A stretch of DNA of 64,000 nucleotides from Comamonas antarctica (GTDB lineage: Bacteria; Pseudomonadota; Gammaproteobacteria; Burkholderiales; Burkholderiaceae_C): NCBI RefSeq assembly GCF_013363755.1, contig NZ_CP054840.1, positions 200,001-264,000 of the forward strand, given 5' to 3'. The stretch's first letter is position 1; each line of letters begins with the position of its first letter. Below are positions 1 to 15,379 of the stretch, piece by piece. The position numbers and the translations under genes are program-made. The notes under the pieces were generated by a model that saw only the letters and a list, made by a program, of their open reading frames with translations, was not told the DNA's origin and did not search any database.

Positions 1-1931
<1,931 letters not shown>

Positions 1932-2056
1932 CTATAACTTTGATCCCAAAGCGGATCGAAGACAGTTATGCCAGGCGCAATCAAAATATAATCTGATTTC
2001 TAGCTCTATGAATTCGCTGAAGCGCTCGAAAAACTGAGCGCCAAGGCAAAAAGTTA

Positions 2057-2171
2057 TGCCTGATGACCATAGCAAGTTGGCACCACTCCTTCCCATCCCG
2101 AACAGGACAGTGAAACGACTTTGCGCCGATGATAGTGCGGGTTCCCGTGTGAAAGTAGGTCATCGTCAGGC
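2057..2171 (+). rRNA. 5S ribosomal RNA (first rrn operon)
   Basis: A 115-base 5S rRNA starting TGCCTGATGACCATAG and ending GTCATCGTCAGGC; the two ends pair. It lies 125 bases after the 23S. It carries the usual C at position 12 (2068), where the second copy has A. The region closes the first operon and is followed by a terminator. Confidence 0.96.
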
Positions 2172-2184
2172 TCTTACAGCAAGA

Positions 2185-2214
2185 AACGCCCAGTCGAGCG
2201 ACTGGGCGTTTTCT
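2185..2214 (+). terminator. Rho-independent terminator of the first rrn operon
   Basis: AACGCCCAGTCG (2185-2196) pairs with CGACTGGGCGTT (2199-2210), followed by TTCTC. It starts 14 bases after the 5S end. Its sequence is unrelated to the terminator of the second operon, although the first dozen bases after each 5S (TCTTACAGCAAG) are shared. Confidence 0.85.
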
Positions 2215-2277
2215 CTTCCCTTCAGAGGAACAACCAGCTGGTTGATGCCTTCGAAGTGAAAAGAAAACGCAAGACGT

Positions 2278-2305
2278 TTGAGCGCAGTGAAAGCTGTGCT
2301 AGAAT
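2278..2305 (+). promoter_or_regulatory. Probable P1 promoter of the second rrn operon
   Basis: A -35-like TTGAGC (2278-2283), a 16-base spacer and a -10-like TAGAAT (2300-2305) lie in the 336-base gap between the first 5S and the second 16S. Nothing in this gap (2172-2507) looks coding. A start near 2312 would give a leader of about 195 bases before the 16S. That the second operon has its own promoter and is not only read through from the first is inference. Confidence 0.6.
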
Positions 2306-2352
2306 TCAAGGCTTCGCTGATCGCAGCGAGCCAGGTGAAAAGAAATTTTCAC

Positions 2353-2391
2353 TGATCATTAAAAATATACAGCCGATAAGCGTGGGCGTTT
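2353..2391 (+). promoter_or_regulatory. rRNA leader: boxA-like site and 5' arm of the 16S processing stem
   Basis: TGATCATTAAAAA (2353-2365) resembles the boxA of the 16S-23S spacer and is a likely Nus antitermination site. It is followed by CAGCCGATAAGCGTGGGCGTT (2370-2390), nearly complementary to 4064-4084 downstream of the 16S with one wobble and one C-A mismatch. Together these form the long stem that RNase III would cut to release pre-16S. Confidence 0.7.
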
Positions 2392-2507
2392 GAAGGCGAT
2401 TGCCAAGTTCTTTGGAACTAGTGCATTGCACTACAAATGCTCATGAAGAAGTGAAGTTCACTTCAATTCTTTTATGAGTCGCTCGAAAGAGCAAAAAAAT
2501 CAAGATC

Positions 2508-4041
<1,534 letters not shown>

Positions 4042-4063
4042 TGGAAAACCGCAATCCAATTTG

Positions 4064-4084
4064 AACGCCCACACTTATCGGTTG
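4064..4084 (+). other. 3' arm of the 16S processing stem
   Basis: The 21 bases starting AACGCCCACACTTATC pair with the leader at 2370-2390, leaving one wobble and one mismatch. This is the 16S RNase III stem and sits 22 bases after the mature 3' end. Confidence 0.65.
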
Positions 4085-4114
4085 TTGGAACAGTCCTCGT
4101 GACTTTCCGCAAAA

Positions 4115-4191
4115 GGGTCTGTAGCTCAGCTGGTTAGAGCACTGTGTTGATAACGCAGGGGTCGTTGGTTCGAGCCCAACTAGACCCACCA
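4115..4191 (+). tRNA. tRNA-Ile (anticodon GAT)
   Basis: A 77-base tRNA beginning GGGTCTGTAGCTCAG, with anticodon GAT at 4149-4151 in loop TTGATAA, T-arm GGTTCGAGCC, and an encoded CCA end. Acceptor GGGTCTG/TAGACCC pairs with one G-T. It is the first tRNA of the usual Ile-Ala pair in the 16S-23S spacer. Confidence 0.97.
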
Positions 4192-4238
4192 TTTGCACCA
4201 ACGAAGTAGAGGTTGAAACGATGGTTGGCTAGAGCCAA

Positions 4239-4303
4239 GTCCTGCAAGGCGCGAGGAGCGAAGCACACACCTCGTGTGTGAGCGACGAGCAACGCCGCAG
4301 GAC
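4239..4303 (+). other. Long imperfect hairpin between the two spacer tRNAs
   Basis: The 132-base gap between tRNA-Ile and tRNA-Ala folds back on itself. GTCCTGC (4239-4245) pairs with GCAGGAC (4297-4303), and CACACAC (4264-4270) pairs with GTGTGTG (4274-4280). It probably separates the two tRNA precursors for processing. Confidence 0.5.
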
Positions 4304-4323
4304 GCCGGCTATAGACAACCAGC

Positions 4324-4399
4324 GGGGGATTAGCTCAGCTGGGAGAGCACCTGCTTTGCAAGCAGGGGGTCGTCGGTTCGATCCCGTCATCCTCCACCA
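4324..4399 (+). tRNA. tRNA-Ala (anticodon TGC)
   Basis: A 76-base tRNA beginning GGGGGATTAGCTCAG, with anticodon TGC at 4357-4359 in loop TTTGCAA, T-arm GGTTCGATCC and an encoded CCA. Second tRNA of the rRNA spacer. Confidence 0.97.
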
Positions 4400-4799
4400 T
4401 TCGATTCGGGTTTGTTCTTAGCGTGCTTTTAGCATGCTATAATTTTTGACTCAACAAAAAAGCAGTTTTCAAAAAGACTGCTTTTTTGTTGATCGTTATC
4501 TAACGATCATCGGCTGTTCTTTAAAAATTCATAGAGTCGAAATCAGAGTTGTTAGCGGAAACTGCACATTCGTAAAGGTTTAGTGCAGACCGTGCCGCTA
4601 ACGACATTTTTGATTGCGTCAAAACAAGATTTAACTTCTGTTATTTCTTAAGTAATGACGAATCATTCTCTAACAACCCACCGAGCAATCGGTGGAAGCA
4701 AAAAGAATGTTCACATTACGGCATAACGCGCGAGGTGAGAGACCTCGCACAGTCTTTGATACAACCGCGATTGTCTTTAACGAGACGTCAAAGTTATAG
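4400..4799 (+). promoter_or_regulatory. Spacer between tRNA-Ala and 23S, with boxA
   Basis: Four hundred non-coding bases. TGTTCTTTAAAAA at 4515-4527 is a clear boxA antitermination site (proteobacterial consensus TGYTCTTTAAMAA). AAAAAAGCAGTTTTC and the complementary AAAGACTGCTTTTTTG around 4456-4490 form an A/T-flanked hairpin. The last bases (from 4789) are the 5' arm of the 23S processing stem. Confidence 0.7.
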
Positions 4800-7674
<2,875 letters not shown>

Positions 7675-7800
7675 CTATAACTTTGATCCCAAAAGCGGAT
7701 CGAAGACAGTTATGCCAGGCGCAATCAAAATATAATCTGATTTCTAGCTCTATGAATTCGCTGAAGCGCTCGACAAACTGAGCGCCAAAGCAAAAAGTTA

Positions 7801-7915
7801 TGCCTGATGACAATAGCAAGTTGGCACCACTCCTTCCCATCCCGAACAGGACAGTGAAACGACTTTGCGCCGATGATAGTGCGGGTTCCCGTGTGAAAGT
7901 AGGTCATCGTCAGGC
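7801..7915 (+). rRNA. 5S ribosomal RNA (second rrn operon)
   Basis: A 115-base 5S rRNA starting TGCCTGATGACAATAG, 126 bases after the 23S. It differs from the first copy by C to A at position 12 (7812). The preceding 23S-5S spacer differs by one inserted A in a run near 7692 and by substitutions at 7774 and 7789. Confidence 0.96.
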
Positions 7916-7928
7916 TCTTACAGCAAGC

Positions 7929-7976
7929 AAACCCCCAGCGCCCCAAAGGCCTGGGGGTTTTGTTTTTTCCGGCGCA
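7929..7976 (+). terminator. Terminator of the second rrn operon
   Basis: AAACCCCCAG (7929-7938) pairs with CTGGGGGTTT (7951-7960), followed by TGTTTTTT. It starts 13 bases after the 5S. Confidence 0.85.
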
Positions 7977-8000
7977 ATCGCCGAACTTCCATGAAGACAA

Positions 8001-8029
8001 AAAAAGAGAGCGCTGCGCGCTCTCTTTTT
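8001..8029. terminator. Bidirectional terminator between rrn and the convergent amidotransferase gene
   Basis: AAAAAGAGAGCGC pairs with GCGCTCTCTTTTT around a short loop, with A and T tracts on both sides. It can stop the rrn operon from the left and the minus-strand amidotransferase gene (ending at 8045) from the right. Confidence 0.8.
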
Positions 8030-8044
8030 CTTGCGTGAAGCTTT

Positions 8045-8830
8045 TCAACGGGGTGTGGCGGATGGCTGCGGCAGGCAGACGCCATTCACAAACACTTTGA
8101 GTTCACCGGACTGGAAGTACGTCCATTCCTCGTTCTTGGTCAGGGGCGCGGTGACGATGATGGCCACCTTGTCGTTGGGCGTGGTTTCCGCAGAGAAATC
8201 CACGCTCAGGTCTTCGTCAGCAAGGTGGGCATGGGCGAAGGGGTAGCGGCGCTCGGTGTAGCACAGGGACGTGGTGGCATGGGCCCAGAGGGCCTCGCCA
8301 TTGGACAGCAGGAAATTGAAGGTGCCGTGCGGTGCGATGCGGGCCGCGAGTTCGCGCAGCGTGTGGGTCAGTTCCTCGATGCTGGGCAGGCCGGCGTGCG
8401 ACTTCCATAGCTCCTGCATGATCCAGCAGAAAGCACGTTCGCTGTCGGTGTCGCCCACGGGGTGGAAATGGCTGTGCAGCTTGGGGGCATACAGCTTCAG
8501 GTCGCCGTTGTGCGCAAACACCCAGTTGCGGCCCCAGAGCTCACGCACGAAGGGGTGGCAGTTCTGCAGGCTCGTCACGCCCTGGGTCGCCTTGCGGATA
8601 TGCGCAATGACATTGCAGCTCTTGATCGGGTACTCGCGGATCAGCTGGGCCACGGGCGAGATGACCGCACGTTGGTGATCGACGAAGTGGCGCAGGCCCT
8701 TCTCCTCGAAGAATGCGATGCCCCAGCCATCGGTGTGATCGCCGGTATTGCCCGCGCGTTGTGCAAAGCCGCTGAAGCTGAAGCGCACATCGGTCGGGGT
8801 ATTGCAATTCATTCCAAGAAGCTGGCACAT
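8045..8830 (-). CDS. Class II glutamine amidotransferase family protein (YafJ-like)
   Basis: A 261-residue protein of the N-terminal-nucleophile (class II) glutamine amidotransferase fold. The start at 8830 is chosen because it puts a cysteine directly after the initiator Met (MCQLLGMNC), the catalytic nucleophile after Met removal; an upstream in-frame ATG at 8917 would bury it. Further family motifs are HTDGWGIAFF (about 32-41), AHIRKAT (about 75), HNGDL (about 107) and GDTDSE (about 125). There is no synthetase domain, so this is a stand-alone YafJ-type enzyme that would hydrolyse glutamine or a gamma-glutamyl compound; its substrate is not known to me. The gene converges on the rrn operon and appears monocistronic. 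Confidence 0.88.
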   Translation of the reverse strand: MCQLLGMNCNTPTDVRFSFSGFAQRAGNTGDHTDGWGIAFFEEKGLRHFVDHQRAVISPVAQLIREYPIKSCNVIAHIRKATQGVTSLQNCHPFVRELWGRNWVFAHNGDLKLYAPKLHSHFHPVGDTDSERAFCWIMQELWKSHAGLPSIEELTHTLRELAARIAPHGTFNFLLSNGEALWAHATTSLCYTERRYPFAHAHLADEDLSVDFSAETTPNDKVAIIVTAPLTKNEEWTYFQSGELKVFVNGVCLPQPSATPR

Positions 8831-9028
8831 GGGTGAGATCGGGGAAAACAAGAAAGAAGGCGTGTCGAGCCTATAGCCTAACTTCTGTGGCGGCTTCTGT
8901 GCGCAAAAAGCGTGCAAGACGCGAAGATAGTGCGGGAGCGGGGCAGGTCAGGTGTTGCCGCCTCCGCGGAAGCCGCCGCAGGACGCGGCGGTGAAGTCCC
9001 GGCATTGCGCCGGAACGATGGCTTGGCT

Positions 9029-9217
9029 TCAGCTGCGTTCCGACCAGAGCACGCCGCCCGTGGACCAGTTCTCGCGCTTGACATCGGTGATCAGGATATC
9101 GACCGACTCGGGCAAGCCGCCAAGCACTTCGACGCTGACGCGGGTGATTTCCGCGACCAGCTTCTTCTTCTGTTCGATGGTGCGGCCTTCCATCATTTCA
9201 ATGTGGTAGGTGGGCAT
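9029..9217 (-). CDS. 4-oxalocrotonate tautomerase family protein
   Basis: A 62-residue member of the small 4-OT tautomerases. The start at 9217 gives MPTYHIEMMEG, exposing the catalytic N-terminal proline; an in-frame start 8 codons earlier would hide it. A GGAG ribosome-binding site lies upstream of this ATG. Arg11 (mature numbering) and the REN segment near residue 47 fit the family's substrate-binding residues. These enzymes convert 2-hydroxymuconate-like enols to keto acids. No aromatic meta-cleavage genes lie nearby, so the physiological substrate is unknown. The CWC gene ends 27 bases upstream and may be co-transcribed. Confidence 0.88.
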   Translation of the reverse strand: MPTYHIEMMEGRTIEQKKKLVAEITRVSVEVLGGLPESVDILITDVKRENWSTGGVLWSERS

Positions 9218-9244
9218 GAAAAACTCCTGGAGAAAAAACAAGCA

Positions 9245-9475
9245 TCATATCGGCGCCGGGTCTGCGCCGGGCAGTGGCAGCAGTGCGGCGCAGGCCGGGC
9301 AGAGGCAGGACTGGTTGCGCACGCTGTCAGGTATCTGCGCCAGCGCAGCGGGTGAAATCGGCGTGCTCATGCACCAGCAATCCTCGGGTGGCAGCGCCGC
9401 GCTGGCCGCGCATTGGTTGCTGCGCCCGCACAGGGGGCAGCGGGTGGGGTCGATGGGCGGGGCGGAGCGGGGCAT
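9245..9475 (-). CDS. Cysteine-rich CWC family protein
   Basis: A 76-residue small protein with the cysteine pattern of the CWC family: CPLCG near residue 13, a second Cys at 22, CWC at 33-35, and CLCPAC near 57. These cysteines probably bind a metal such as zinc, but the function of the family is unknown. No signal peptide or membrane segment is visible. It lies directly ahead of the tautomerase gene on the same strand. The start at 9475 is the only good ATG; I could not see a strong ribosome-binding site. Confidence 0.75.
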   Translation of the reverse strand: MPRSAPPIDPTRCPLCGRSNQCAASAALPPEDCWCMSTPISPAALAQIPDSVRNQSCLCPACAALLPLPGADPAPI

Positions 9476-9532
9476 ACGGCAGTGTAGACTGCTGACTGAG
9501 GCAATGCGGCGCGATGCACTTTTGAGGAATGG

Positions 9533-9579
9533 CCGTTCATCCTTCGATCCTTCGGCAAGCTCAGGATCAGGACGAACGG
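9533..9579. repeat. REP-like palindromic repeat, single copy
   Basis: CCGTTCATCCTTCG on the left and GGATCAGGACGAACGG on the right form an imperfect inverted repeat, with the core CCTTCGGCAAGCTCAGG. It belongs to the dispersed family also found near 13455, 24378, 38305 and 43437. Confidence 0.7.
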
Positions 9580-9614
9580 ATTCAGAAAAGGCGAATGGGA
9601 CAATGACTCTCGTG

Positions 9615-9670
9615 CCGCGTCAGGCCGGGCCGCGTCAGGCCGGGCCGCGTCAGGCCGGGCCGCGTCAGGC
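9615..9670. repeat. 15-bp tandem repeat covering the glcB stop codon
   Basis: Three perfect copies of CCGCGTCAGGCCGGG (9615-9659) and a partial fourth (9660-9670). Read on the minus strand each unit is TGACGCGGCCCGGCC, five codons beginning with a stop in the glcB frame. The real glcB stop (9665-9667) is the first of four in-frame stops spaced 15 bases apart. Confidence 0.9.
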
Positions 9671-11860
9671 CGCGGCTTTGACCTTCAGGCGCCAGGCGTG
9701 CAACAGCGGTTCGGTGTAGCCCGAGGGCTGCTCCAGGCCCTTGAACACCAGGTCGCAGGCGGCGCGGTAGGCGTAGGAGGTATCGAAATGGCCGGCCATG
9801 GGGCGGTACAGCGGGTCGCCGGCGTTTTGCTGGTCGACCACGGCGGCCATGCGTTCCAGGGTAGCGCGTACCTGGGCTTCGCTCACCACGCCATGCAGCA
9901 GCCAGTTGGCGATGTGCTGGCTGGAGATGCGCAGCGTGGCGCGGTCTTCCATCAGGCCGACGTTGTGGATGTCGGGCACCTTGGAGCAGCCCACGCCCTG
10001 GTCGACCCAGCGCACGACGTAGCCCAGGATGCCTTGCACGTTGTTGTCGAGTTCCTGCTGCTTCTCGGCGTCGGTCCATCGGGCTTCGGCAACCACGGGC
10101 ACCTGCAGCAGTCCGGCCAGCAGGGTATCGCGTTCGGCATCGGCATCGGTCTTTTCCAGCTGGGCCTGGATTTCCGCGACATCCACCTGCTGGTAGTGCA
10201 GTGCGTGCAGCGTGGCGGCCGTGGGCGAGGGCACCCAGGCGGTGTTGGCGCCCGCCTTGGGGTGGGCGATCTTCTGCACCAGCATGTCGGCCATCAGGTC
10301 GGGCATGGCCCACATGCCCTTGCCGATCTGCGCACGGCCACGCAGGCCCATGCCCAAACCGACCAGCACGTTGTTGCGCTCATAGGCCGGCAGCCAGGCG
10401 CTGGTTTTCATCTCGGCCTTGCGCACCACCGGGCCGGCATACATGGCGGTGTGCATTTCATCGCCGGTGCGGTCCAGGAAGCCGGTGTTGATGAAGGCCA
10501 CGCGCGCGGCGGCGGCGGCAATGCAGGCCTTGAGATTGACGCTGGTGCGGCGCTCCTCGTCCATGATGCCCAGCTTGACGGTGTGGGCCGGCAGGCCCAG
10601 GATCTGTTCGACGCGGCCGAACAGTTCGTCGGCGAACGCCACCTCGGCAGGGCCATGCATCTTGGGCTTGACGATGTAGACCGAGCCTTCGCGGCTGTTG
10701 CGGATGCCGGGCGTGCCCAGGCCCTTGAGATCGTGCAGCGCGATGGCGGTGGTGACCACCGCATCCATGATGCCTTCGGGAATTTCCTTGCCTTCGGCGC
10801 CCCAGAGGATGGCCGGGTTGGTCATCAGATGGCCGACATTGCGCAGGAACATCAGCGAGCGGCCGTGCAGCTTGAGCGGCTGGCCGTCGGCGCCGGTGTA
10901 TTCGCGGTCGGCGTTCAAGCCGCGGGTCACCGTCTTGCCGCCCTTGTCGAAGGATTCGGTCAGCGTCCCCTTGAGGATGCCGAGCCAGTTGCGGTAGCCC
11001 AGGACCTTGTCTGCGGCATCGACGGCGGCAATCGAGTCTTCGAGGTCGAGAATGGTCGACAGCGCGGCTTCAAGCACCAGGTCGCTGACGCCTGCGGCAT
11101 CGGTCTTGCCGATGGGCGTGTTGGGGTCGATGCGGATGTCGAGGTGCGAGCCGTTGTTCTTCAGCAGCACCGAGGAGGGCGCGTCGGCGCTGCCCTGGTA
11201 GCCGACGAACTTCGACGGGTCCTGCAGGCCGGTGCTCAGGCCGCCCTCGAGCGTGACGCTCAGGTGGCCGTTGACCACGGCGTAACGGGTGGCCTTCTGG
11301 TGCGAGCCCGTGGCCAGCGGCGCGGACTGGTCCAGCACGTTGCGCGCAAAGGCTATGACCTTGGCGCCGCGCACGGGGTTGTAGGCCCGGCCCTTTTCGG
11401 CGCCATCGGCTTCGCTGATCGCATCCGTGCCGTAAAGCGCGTCATACAGCGAGCCCCAGCGCGCATTGGCGGCGTTGAGCGCGTAGCGGGCGTTCAGGAT
11501 GGGCACCACCAGCTGCGCGCCGGCCTGGGTCGCGAGTTCGGCATCGACGCCGGTGGTCGTGGCCCGCACGTTCTGCGGCGGCTCGACCAGATAGCCGATC
11601 TGGCTCAGGAAAGCGCGGTAGCCGGCGATGTCGGTGATCGGGCCGGGGTGCGCCTTGTGCCAGGTGTCCAGTTCCGTCTGCAGGCGATCGCGTTCGGCCA
11701 GCAGCGCGGCATTGCGCGGGGCGAGATCATTGACCAGGGTGTCGAAGCCTTGCCAGAACGCATCGGGCGCCACGCCCGTGCCGGGCAGCACCTCGTCATT
11801 GATGAATTGGTGCAGTTCGTTGGCCACTTGCAGGCCGTGGACGGTGGTGCGGTCGGTCAT
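9665..11860 (-). CDS. glcB: Malate synthase G
   Basis: A 731-residue malate synthase of the long G type, which condenses glyoxylate with acetyl-CoA to malate in the glyoxylate bypass. Visible motifs are [10 protein letters not shown] at 272-281, [13 protein letters not shown] at 332-344 (Arg340 matches the catalytic Arg of the E. coli enzyme), [15 protein letters not shown] at 381-395, [11 protein letters not shown] at 430-440, and [19 protein letters not shown] at 624-642 with the catalytic-base Asp639. The start at 11860 has a GAGG ribosome-binding site and fits the usual length; an in-frame ATG 45 codons upstream is unlikely. The gene is divergent from a LysR regulator, a possible controller. 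Its stop lies in a 15-bp repeat array. Confidence 0.96.
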   Translation of the reverse strand: MTDRTTVHGLQVANELHQFINDEVLPGTGVAPDAFWQGFDTLVNDLAPRNAALLAERDRLQTELDTWHKAHPGPITDIAGYRAFLSQIGYLVEPPQNVRATTTGVDAELATQAGAQLVVPILNARYALNAANARWGSLYDALYGTDAISEADGAEKGRAYNPVRGAKVIAFARNVLDQSAPLATGSHQKATRYAVVNGHLSVTLEGGLSTGLQDPSKFVGYQGSADAPSSVLLKNNGSHLDIRIDPNTPIGKTDAAGVSDLVLEAALSTILDLEDSIAAVDAADKVLGYRNWLGILKGTLTESFDKGGKTVTRGLNADREYTGADGQPLKLHGRSLMFLRNVGHLMTNPAILWGAEGKEIPEGIMDAVVTTAIALHDLKGLGTPGIRNSREGSVYIVKPKMHGPAEVAFADELFGRVEQILGLPAHTVKLGIMDEERRTSVNLKACIAAAAARVAFINTGFLDRTGDEMHTAMYAGPVVRKAEMKTSAWLPAYERNNVLVGLGMGLRGRAQIGKGMWAMPDLMADMLVQKIAHPKAGANTAWVPSPTAATLHALHYQQVDVAEIQAQLEKTDADAERDTLLAGLLQVPVVAEARWTDAEKQQELDNNVQGILGYVVRWVDQGVGCSKVPDIHNVGLMEDRATLRISSQHIANWLLHGVVSEAQVRATLERMAAVVDQQNAGDPLYRPMAGHFDTSYAYRAACDLVFKGLEQPSGYTEPLLHAWRLKVKAAA

Positions 11861-12051
11861 GGAATAAACCTCGGATGGGAAAAATGGATGCGCGGAAGAT
11901 GAAGACACTGTATTTGAATTGTTTGTGTTCATAAACCGCTTCAAAAGTGCAAAACTCATGACTTTTACGCAAAAGTGGATGCCAGTCCATGGCATACGGC
12001 TGCGCCCAGGTTCTGCACACTGCTGTAAGGCTTTGTCTCCATAATCGCAGC

Positions 12052-12987
12052 ATGGACAAACTCAAGGCGTTCGAGTCATTTGTGTCGGTGGCCACCAAGG
12101 GCAGCCTCACGGCCGCGGCCAAGGCGGAAGGCGTGGCCCCGGCCATCATGGGGCGGCGGCTCGACGCGCTCGAAGAGCATCTGGGCGTGAAGCTGATGCT
12201 GCGCACCACGCGGCGCATTCTGCTGACCCACGAGGGCAGTGCGTTTCTCGAGGACTGCCAGCGGCTGCTGGCCGACGTGGCCAATGCCGAGGCCAGCGTC
12301 TCGGCGGGCGGGGTCAAGGCCACGGGACACTTGCGCATCACCGCGCCCGCGGGGTTTGGCCGGCGCCATGTCGCGCCGCTGGTGCCGCGCTTTCGCGATC
12401 TGCATCCCGAGGTCACGATCTCGCTGAACCTGAGCGACCGCGTGGTGGATCTTGCCGGCGAGGGCTTCGACTGCGCGGTGCGCGTCGGCGACCTGCCCGA
12501 TTCGTCGCTGGTGAGCGTGCGCATCGCGGACAACCGGCGGCTGTGCGTGGCCACGCCGGCTTATCTCGAAAAACGCGGTATCCCGAAGCATCCCAGCGAA
12601 CTCGCGCAGCACGACTGTCTCACGCTGTCGAGCGATGCGTCGCAGACCCGGGGCTGGGCCTTTCGCATCCCGCAGCCCGACCAGAGCACGCACGACGTCG
12701 TGCATTTCAAGTCGGGAGGCCCGCTCGATTGCTCGGATGGCCAGGTGCTGCATGATTGGTGCCTGGGCGGCTGGGGCATTGCCTGGCGCAGCACCTGGGA
12801 GGTCGAAGCCGAGATCGCGGCCGGCCGGCTGGTGCCCGTGCTCGAGGAGTTTGCCGCGCCGCCCAACGGCATCTATGTGGTTTTTCCCCAGCGCAAGCAC
12901 ATGCCGTTGCGCGTGCGGCTGTGGATCGACTACCTGAAATACCATTACCAACAAGCTGAATTCTGGAAAAACGGAGTTGCCCCATGA
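12052..12987 (+). CDS. LysR-family transcriptional regulator
   Basis: A 311-residue LysR regulator. The N-terminal winged helix-turn-helix (residues 1-60, [19 protein letters not shown]) is followed by a periplasmic-binding-protein-like effector domain (about 90-300). The recognition helix reads [18 protein letters not shown], a variant shared by a subgroup of LysR proteins. It is divergent from glcB across 191 bases, so regulation of glcB is a reasonable guess without proof. A CATAAT box ends 6 bases before the ATG and there is no clear Shine-Dalgarno, so the mRNA may be leaderless. Its stop overlaps the start of the DUF2214 gene by 4 bases. Confidence 0.9.
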   Translation: MDKLKAFESFVSVATKGSLTAAAKAEGVAPAIMGRRLDALEEHLGVKLMLRTTRRILLTHEGSAFLEDCQRLLADVANAEASVSAGGVKATGHLRITAPAGFGRRHVAPLVPRFRDLHPEVTISLNLSDRVVDLAGEGFDCAVRVGDLPDSSLVSVRIADNRRLCVATPAYLEKRGIPKHPSELAQHDCLTLSSDASQTRGWAFRIPQPDQSTHDVVHFKSGGPLDCSDGQVLHDWCLGGWGIAWRSTWEVEAEIAAGRLVPVLEEFAAPPNGIYVVFPQRKHMPLRVRLWIDYLKYHYQQAEFWKNGVAP

Positions 12988-13430
12988 CCCTTGAAGCCAC
13001 GCTCGCGGCCTTGCACATTCTCGCCATCCTGACCCTGGTGGTCTTCCTGTCGAGCCAGGCGGCGCTGTGCCGCAGCGAATGGATGAATGCCGCGGTCGTG
13101 CGCCGGCTCGCACGGCTGGACATCATTTACCTGGTGGCCGCGGCGCTGCTGCTGCTGACCGGGCTGGCACGCCTTTACTGGGGCACCAAGGGCGTGTCGT
13201 GGTATGTCTCGCAGCCGCTGTTCCATGTGAAGATGACGCTGTTCGTGCTGGTGGCGCTGATCTCGATCAAGCCGTCGCTGGCGTTCCGCCGCTGGGTGCG
13301 CGGCCTGTCGCAAGGCCAGGCGCTGCCCGACGCGCAGGAGGTGGCCGGCACGCGCCGCTGGATCATGGTGCAGGCGCATCTGGTGCCGGTGATTGCGGTG
13401 GTGGCGGTGTTCTGGGCGCGGGGGATGTAG
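12984..13430 (+). CDS. DUF2214 family membrane protein
   Basis: A 148-residue integral membrane protein with four hydrophobic segments (about 5-27, 47-65, 81-99 and 124-144). The pattern, including WGTKGVSWYVSQPLFHVKM, matches the DUF2214 family, whose function is unknown. The ATG overlaps the TGA of the LysR gene (ATGA), so the pair is translationally coupled. Confidence 0.8.
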   Translation: MTLEATLAALHILAILTLVVFLSSQAALCRSEWMNAAVVRRLARLDIIYLVAAALLLLTGLARLYWGTKGVSWYVSQPLFHVKMTLFVLVALISIKPSLAFRRWVRGLSQGQALPDAQEVAGTRRWIMVQAHLVPVIAVVAVFWARGM

Positions 13431-13454
13431 GCGGGTCATACGCCCGTTTTTGCT

Positions 13455-13560
13455 GTCCTTCGACGGGGCCGCCTAGGCAAGCTCAGGCCCTTCGGCAGGC
13501 TCAGGGTGCGCGGCGGCCCTTCGACCGGGCCGCGCACGCAAGCTCAGGGCGAACGGGAAC
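13455..13560. repeat. Cluster of REP-like palindromic repeats
   Basis: About three degenerate units in 106 bases: CCTTCGACGGGGCCG with AAGCTCAGG, then CCCTTCGGCAGGCTCAGGG, then CCCTTCGACCGGGCCGCGC with AAGCTCAGGGCGAACGGG. The first and third carry a GGGGCCG-type insertion in the loop, which defines a subtype. The gap 13431-13669 holds no gene. Confidence 0.75.
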
Positions 13561-13657
13561 CTAAAACGGGAACCGGGGTGGGAATGGCGCCGAGGTGCTG
13601 ACGCACATATGCCACACGGTCGAATCCTGGCTCACGGCACAAAGCGGGGCGGGCACG

Positions 13658-13663
13658 TAAAAT
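13658..13663 (+). promoter_or_regulatory. -10-like box directly before argS
   Basis: TAAAAT ends 6 bases before the argS ATG, so transcription would start on or next to the start codon. No convincing -35 box is visible about 17 bases upstream, and no Shine-Dalgarno is present. A leaderless argS mRNA is possible. Confidence 0.4.
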
Positions 13664-13669
13664 CCGCCG

Positions 13670-15367
13670 ATGCTCTCCGTCAAACAGGAATTGCTCGCGG
13701 CCCTGGCCGCCGAGCTGGAAAAATTGTCGCCCGGCGCCGGTGCGCGCGCCGCTTTCGAATCCCCCAAGGTGGCCGCGCATGGCGATTACGCCTGCACCGC
13801 CGCGATGCAGCTGGCCAAGGCCGCCAAGCAAAATCCACGGCAGCTGGCGCAGACGCTCAGCGATGCGCTGATGGCCACGCCGGCGTTCACGCGCTGGGTC
13901 GATGCGCTGGAGATTGCCGGTCCCGGCTTTCTGAACGTGCGCCTCAAGCCCGCGGCCAAGCAGGAAATCGTGCGTGAAGTGCTGACGGGCGGCGAAAGCT
14001 TTGGCTTCCAGCCGCGGCGCACGGAGAAGCTGCTGGTCGAATTCGTTTCCGCCAACCCGACGGGCCCGCTGCACGTGGGCCATGGCCGCCAGGCCGCGCT
14101 CGGCGATGCGCTGTGCAACCTGTTCACGTCCCAGGGCTGGGACGTGCACCGCGAGTTCTACTACAACGACGCGGGCGTGCAGATCCAGACGCTCACCAAC
14201 AGCACGCAGCTGCGCGCCAAGGGCTTCAAGCCCGGCGACGACTGCTGGCCTGTCGACCCCGAGAACCCGGCCAGCAAGGCGTTCTACAACGGCGACTACA
14301 TCCAGGACATCGCCAACGACTTCCTCGCCAAGAAGACCGTCAAGGCCGATGACCGCGAGTTCACCGCCAATGGCGACGTGGAAGACCTGGACAACATCCG
14401 CCAGTTCGCGGTGGCCTACCTGCGCAACGAGCAGGACAAGGACCTGCAGGCATTCAACCTGCGCTTCGACGAGTACTACCTCGAGTCCAGCCTCTACACG
14501 TCGGGCCGCGTGGAACGCACCGTCGAGCGCCTGATCGCCAAGGGCCACACCTACGAGCTCGATGGCGCGCTCTGGCTCAAGTCGACCGACTACGGTGACG
14601 ACAAGGACCGCGTGATGCGCAAGCGCGATGGCGGCTACACCTACTTCGTGCCCGATGTGGCCTATCACATCGCCAAGTGGGAGCGCGGCTTCACCAAGGT
14701 CATCAACATCCAGGGCACCGACCACCACGGCACGATTGCGCGCGTGCGCGCCGGCCTGCAGGCCGCCGACGAGGGCATTCCCCTGGGCTACCCCGACTAC
14801 GTGCTGCACACCATGGTGCGCGTGGTGCGCGGCGGCGAGGAGGTCAAGATCAGCAAGCGCGCGGGCTCGTACGTGACGCTGCGCGACCTGATCGAGTGGA
14901 CCAGCAAGGACGCGGTGCGCTTCTTCCTGCTGAGCCGCAAGCCCGATACCGAGTACACCTTCGACGTCGATCTGGCCGTGGCGCAGAACAACGACAACCC
15001 GGTCTACTACGTGCAGTACGCGCATGCGCGCATCTGCTCGGTGCTCAAGGCCTGGGGCGGCGATGCGGCCCAGCTGAAGGACGTGGACCTGTCGGCGCTC
15101 GAAGGCCCGCAGGCCCAGGCGCTGATGCTGCAGCTGGCCAAGTACCCCGACATGCTCACCGCCGCAGCGCAGGGCAATGCGCCGCACGACGTGACCTTCT
15201 ACCTGCGCGACCTGGCCGCGGCCTACCACAGCTACTACGATGCGGAACGCATCCTGGTCGACGACGAGGCCGTGAAGCTGGCACGCCTGGCATTGATCAG
15301 CGCGACCCGCCAGGTGTTGCACAATGGCCTGGCAGTGCTGGGCGTGTCCGCTCCAGAACGCATGTAA
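13670..15367 (+). CDS. argS: Arginyl-tRNA synthetase
   Basis: A 565-residue class I aminoacyl-tRNA synthetase charging tRNA-Arg. It has an N-terminal additional domain (1-115), the HIGH motif as HVGH at 135-138 within [15 protein letters not shown], the Rossmann catalytic domain, the KMSKS equivalent as KISKR near 394, and a C-terminal anticodon-binding helical domain ending in PERM. Length is normal for proteobacterial ArgS. It is followed 12 bases later by a SPOR protein and then dsbA, an order common in Burkholderiales. Confidence 0.97.
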   Translation: MLSVKQELLAALAAELEKLSPGAGARAAFESPKVAAHGDYACTAAMQLAKAAKQNPRQLAQTLSDALMATPAFTRWVDALEIAGPGFLNVRLKPAAKQEIVREVLTGGESFGFQPRRTEKLLVEFVSANPTGPLHVGHGRQAALGDALCNLFTSQGWDVHREFYYNDAGVQIQTLTNSTQLRAKGFKPGDDCWPVDPENPASKAFYNGDYIQDIANDFLAKKTVKADDREFTANGDVEDLDNIRQFAVAYLRNEQDKDLQAFNLRFDEYYLESSLYTSGRVERTVERLIAKGHTYELDGALWLKSTDYGDDKDRVMRKRDGGYTYFVPDVAYHIAKWERGFTKVINIQGTDHHGTIARVRAGLQAADEGIPLGYPDYVLHTMVRVVRGGEEVKISKRAGSYVTLRDLIEWTSKDAVRFFLLSRKPDTEYTFDVDLAVAQNNDNPVYYVQYAHARICSVLKAWGGDAAQLKDVDLSALEGPQAQALMLQLAKYPDMLTAAAQGNAPHDVTFYLRDLAAAYHSYYDAERILVDDEAVKLARLALISATRQVLHNGLAVLGVSAPERM

Positions 15368-15379
15368 ACCTCTCACACC

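Noticed and set aside
9533..9670. A CRISPR array suggested by regular short repeats
   Set aside because: The 15-bp units are directly adjacent without spacers, and no cas gene is present.
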